Assembly: GCA_023265875.1 (NCBI GenBank)
Contig: JAHFSF010000006.1
Coordinates: 1-33,123, forward strand
Length of the DNA: 33,123 bases
Source: Gammaproteobacteria bacterium
GTDB taxonomy: Bacteria; Pseudomonadota; Gammaproteobacteria; Steroidobacterales; Steroidobacteraceae
Direction of reading: 5' to 3'
Shown: piece by piece, positions 31,263-33,123 of the stretch
How positions within the stretch are numbered: the stretch's first letter is position 1
Layout: every line of letters begins with the position of its first letter
The notes under the pieces: generated by a model
The model's input: only the letters and a program-made list of their open reading frames with translations
What the model was told of the DNA's origin: nothing
The model's database searches: none
Program-made: the position numbers and the translations under genes

Positions 31263-31928
31263 CTAGCTCCCGCTGGACGCGACAGGTTGACGAATGTGCC
31301 TGGGAAAGACATCTGCCAGATACGACATCGTAATCCGCCGCGCCAACTCCCGGCTCATCGATTCCGGCCGCACCAGCAGGTCGAGCCACAGGCCATCCGT
31401 CAGCGCCGACAGCCCGTCCGCCACCAGCGCCGGCTCGACACCGGGATACTCACCCTGTTGACAAAGCTGCGTGCACATGGCGCGGACCATGTCGTCGTAC
31501 GATTTGTCCCGTGCGGCGCAGATGCGCCGGTAGGTCGGTCGAAACTTGCGTTCCCCCCAGAATGCGAACCAGACCGCCAGCTTGTCCCGCGCGCAGATGC
31601 CGCGCCGGAAATCCAGGTCCACCATCGCCAGCAGGCCTGCGACCGGCGAAGACTCCGCGGCCGCAGCCGCGGTGCGGCAGGCGTTGCGGTACTCATCCGC
31701 CAGGTAGCGCAGGGTCTCGGTCAGCAGCCGCTCCTTGCTGCGGAAATGCAGGTTGATGATCCCCTGGCTGAGTCCCGCCTCGCGCGCCACCGTGGCGATG
31801 GTCGTATCCGCAAGTCCGCGCTTCGCGACACAGCGGATTGTGGCCTCGATCAACTGCTGTCGGCGCTGCTCCGGCGGCGCCGTGCGACCCCCCGCCCCGG
31901 CCCGGTGCGGCCGTTTCGTGCTCAGCAT
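31263..31928 (-). CDS. TetR-family transcriptional repressor, BetI-like
   Basis: A 221-aa regulator. The helix-turn-helix is TIATVAREAGLSQGIINLHF after RRQQLIEATIRCVAKRGLAD, and the ligand domain has LAVWFAFWGERKFRPTYRRI, which resembles the 'W..FW' segment of BetI, the choline-responsive repressor of glycine betaine genes. It heads the minus-strand importer/oxygenase operon and diverges from the aminotransferase gene, so it probably represses both from the gap between them. The similarity to BetI agrees with a quaternary-ammonium ligand but does not prove one. Confidence 0.9.
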   Translation of the reverse strand: MLSTKRPHRAGAGGRTAPPEQRRQQLIEATIRCVAKRGLADTTIATVAREAGLSQGIINLHFRSKERLLTETLRYLADEYRNACRTAAAAAESSPVAGLLAMVDLDFRRGICARDKLAVWFAFWGERKFRPTYRRICAARDKSYDDMVRAMCTQLCQQGEYPGVEPALVADGLSALTDGLWLDLLVRPESMSRELARRITMSYLADVFPRHIRQPVASSGS

Positions 31929-32013
31929 AATTCCGGTTAAATCAATCAGTTAGAAGACAGCGAACTGGGTCCTGATGGTCGATTCTACGGCATCCCGCCG
32001 GCAATGCAATGAA

Positions 32014-32027
32014 TGAATGACTATTCA
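32014..32027. promoter_or_regulatory. Inverted repeat, candidate operator of the TetR/BetI-like repressor
   Basis: TGAAT-GACT-ATTCA is a perfect 5-bp dyad with a 4-bp spacer in the 178-bp gap between the divergent repressor and aminotransferase genes. It overlaps a short run of ATGA repeats (GAATGAATGA), so part of the symmetry may come from the repeat. Location fits autoregulation. Confidence 0.35.
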
Positions 32028-32106
32028 ATGAACGTGGACCGGGGCACCGGTTTGTGCGATCCTGAGCTTCCCTATTCCGGCCTGCCGTGGCAGGAGGGCC
32101 GCCGCG

Positions 32107-33123
32107 ATGACCCGCGACCTCAGCCGTTCGAATGCCCACTTCCGCAAGGCCCTCACCCGCCTGCCGCTGGGCGTCTCGTCAGACTTCCGTTACTGGGGCC
32201 AAGACCGGACCCTCTACGTCGCCGGCGCCAGGGGTGCCCGGCTGCGCGACATCGACGGCAACGAATACATCGACTACCGGCTGGCGTACGGCCCCTGCAT
32301 CCTCGGCTACGCCGATCCGCGGGTCGACGCGGCGGCCCGTGCGGGCATGGAGATGGGCGGCGTCTTTGCGCTGTCAACCGAGCGCGAATATGCCGTGGCC
32401 GAGCGCATTTCGCGCATGGTGCCGGCCGCCGAGCTGGTCCGATTCTCGAATTCCGGGACCGAGGCCGTCATGGCGGCGTTACGGCTCGCCAGGGCGCACA
32501 CCGGCAGGGATTCCTACGTGGTCGTCGAGGGTGGTTATCACGGGGTTTTCGACGCGGCGCTCTGGTACACGCCGATCGAGGACTGGCGTCCGTCTGCCGG
32601 CGAGCCGCACCTCGTTCCCTACAGCGCCGGCGTGCCGGGGATCCTGCGCGCGTTGCTGCATGCCGTGCCGATGAACGACGCCGAAAGGCTGGAAAGCGTG
32701 TTCAAGGCTTACGGACATGAAATCGCGGCATTCCTGATCGAGCCGATCATGGGCAACTGCTGCTCGATTTCGGCGACGCGCCAGTACCTGCGCGATGCCC
32801 GCACCCTGTGCGACCGCTATGGCATCCTGATGATCATCGACGAAGTCAAGACGGGCTTTCGCGTCGCGCGCGGCGGCGTGCAGGAACTGATGGGCGTGCG
32901 CAGCGACCTGTGCACCTTCGCCAAGGCGATGGCAAATGGCTATCCGATCTCGGTGCTGGCCGGACGCGAGGACATCATGCGGCGCCTCGGCGATGGCGTC
33001 GTGCACGGCGGCACGTTCACCTGCCATTCCGTCGCCCTCGCCGCCGCCGAGAAAACCCTCGAAATCCTCGACGAAACGCCGGCGCTGCAGACGATCGCGG
33101 AATACGGCATGCGGATGCGCGCC
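32107..33123 (+). CDS. Class III PLP-dependent aminotransferase (glutamate-1-semialdehyde aminomutase-like), 5' part
   Basis: The frame is open from ATG 32107 to the window end, giving 339 codons with the C-terminus missing. AGGAGGG lies 8 nt upstream of the start. Family signatures are DIDGNEYIDYRLAYGPCILG, RFSNSGTEAVMAALRLAR (phosphate-binding loop), VVEGGYHGVFD, LMIIDEVKTGF (Asp for the PLP ring nitrogen) and TFAKAMANGYPIS, whose Lys should form the Schiff base. The closest pattern is glutamate-1-semialdehyde 2,1-aminomutase-like aminotransferases found in catabolic clusters, rather than haem-pathway HemL itself, given the context. It is divergent from the BetI-like repressor and likely shares its control. 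Confidence 0.9.
   Translation, partial: MTRDLSRSNAHFRKALTRLPLGVSSDFRYWGQDRTLYVAGARGARLRDIDGNEYIDYRLAYGPCILGYADPRVDAAARAGMEMGGVFALSTEREYAVAERISRMVPAAELVRFSNSGTEAVMAALRLARAHTGRDSYVVVEGGYHGVFDAALWYTPIEDWRPSAGEPHLVPYSAGVPGILRALLHAVPMNDAERLESVFKAYGHEIAAFLIEPIMGNCCSISATRQYLRDARTLCDRYGILMIIDEVKTGFRVARGGVQELMGVRSDLCTFAKAMANGYPISVLAGREDIMRRLGDGVVHGGTFTCHSVALAAAEKTLEILDETPALQTIAEYGMRMRA

Noticed and set aside
1-33123. CRISPR arrays, tRNA or rRNA genes, insertion sequences, prophage or attachment sites
   Set aside because: No spaced direct repeats, RNA gene signatures, transposase or integrase genes, or flanking duplications were seen by eye.

Overview
The window is GC-rich bacterial DNA with tightly packed genes. 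Multihaem lipoproteins, an MtrA/MtrB pair, a TonB-dependent receptor, FNR-type and sigma-54 promoter motifs and a BetI-like repressor all point to a Gram-negative proteobacterium, most likely an uncultured or poorly characterised gammaproteobacterium. No rRNA or tRNA gene was found, so the taxonomy is inference.

Region A (1-2.8 kb, minus strand): the N-terminal part of a secreted beta-propeller/S9-peptidase-like protein, then a bifunctional formiminotransferase-cyclodeaminase (FtcD). FtcD carries an unusual C2H2-like insertion and is preceded by a coupled 25-codon leader ORF. A near-perfect 26-bp palindrome lies in the divergent gap to region B.

Region B (2.8-17.8 kb): a complete Mtr-type extracellular electron transfer island. 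It holds two OmcA/MtrC-type decahaem lipoproteins, a periplasmic decahaem MtrA/DmsE cytochrome, the MtrB outer-membrane barrel (split by an in-frame amber codon), two receiver-only response regulators (one with a duplicated hydrophobic hairpin), a heptahaem cytochrome with a C-terminal membrane anchor and a di-haem cytochrome b. Facing these is a sensor kinase with periplasmic haem-binding motifs plus an NtrC-type regulator. The inferred electron path is quinol, cytochrome b, heptahaem cytochrome, MtrA/MtrB, surface decahaem cytochromes, external acceptor. Three transcription units each carry an FNR/Anr-type box with a -10 element about 29.5 bp from its centre. The receiver pair has a textbook sigma-54 promoter that the local NtrC-type activator could drive. 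This is the most interesting system in the window.

Region C (17.9-24.9 kb): a secreted M14-like metallopeptidase and a TPR-sulfotransferase on the plus strand. Converging on them are an aspartyl/asparaginyl beta-hydroxylase-like protein, a beta-propeller-like protein and a TonB-dependent receptor.

Region D (24.9-33.1 kb): a minus-strand cluster of a BetI-like TetR repressor, acyl-CoA dehydrogenase, a PotDABC-type ABC importer and a Rieske oxygenase whose bridging residue is Glu rather than Asp, as in quaternary-ammonium oxygenases. Genes overlap by 4 nt or lie 1-5 nt apart, and the same strand continues into the region C receptor, propeller and hydroxylase. Divergent from the repressor is a class III aminotransferase that runs off the end. 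The set suggests uptake and oxidative breakdown of an amine or quaternary ammonium compound.
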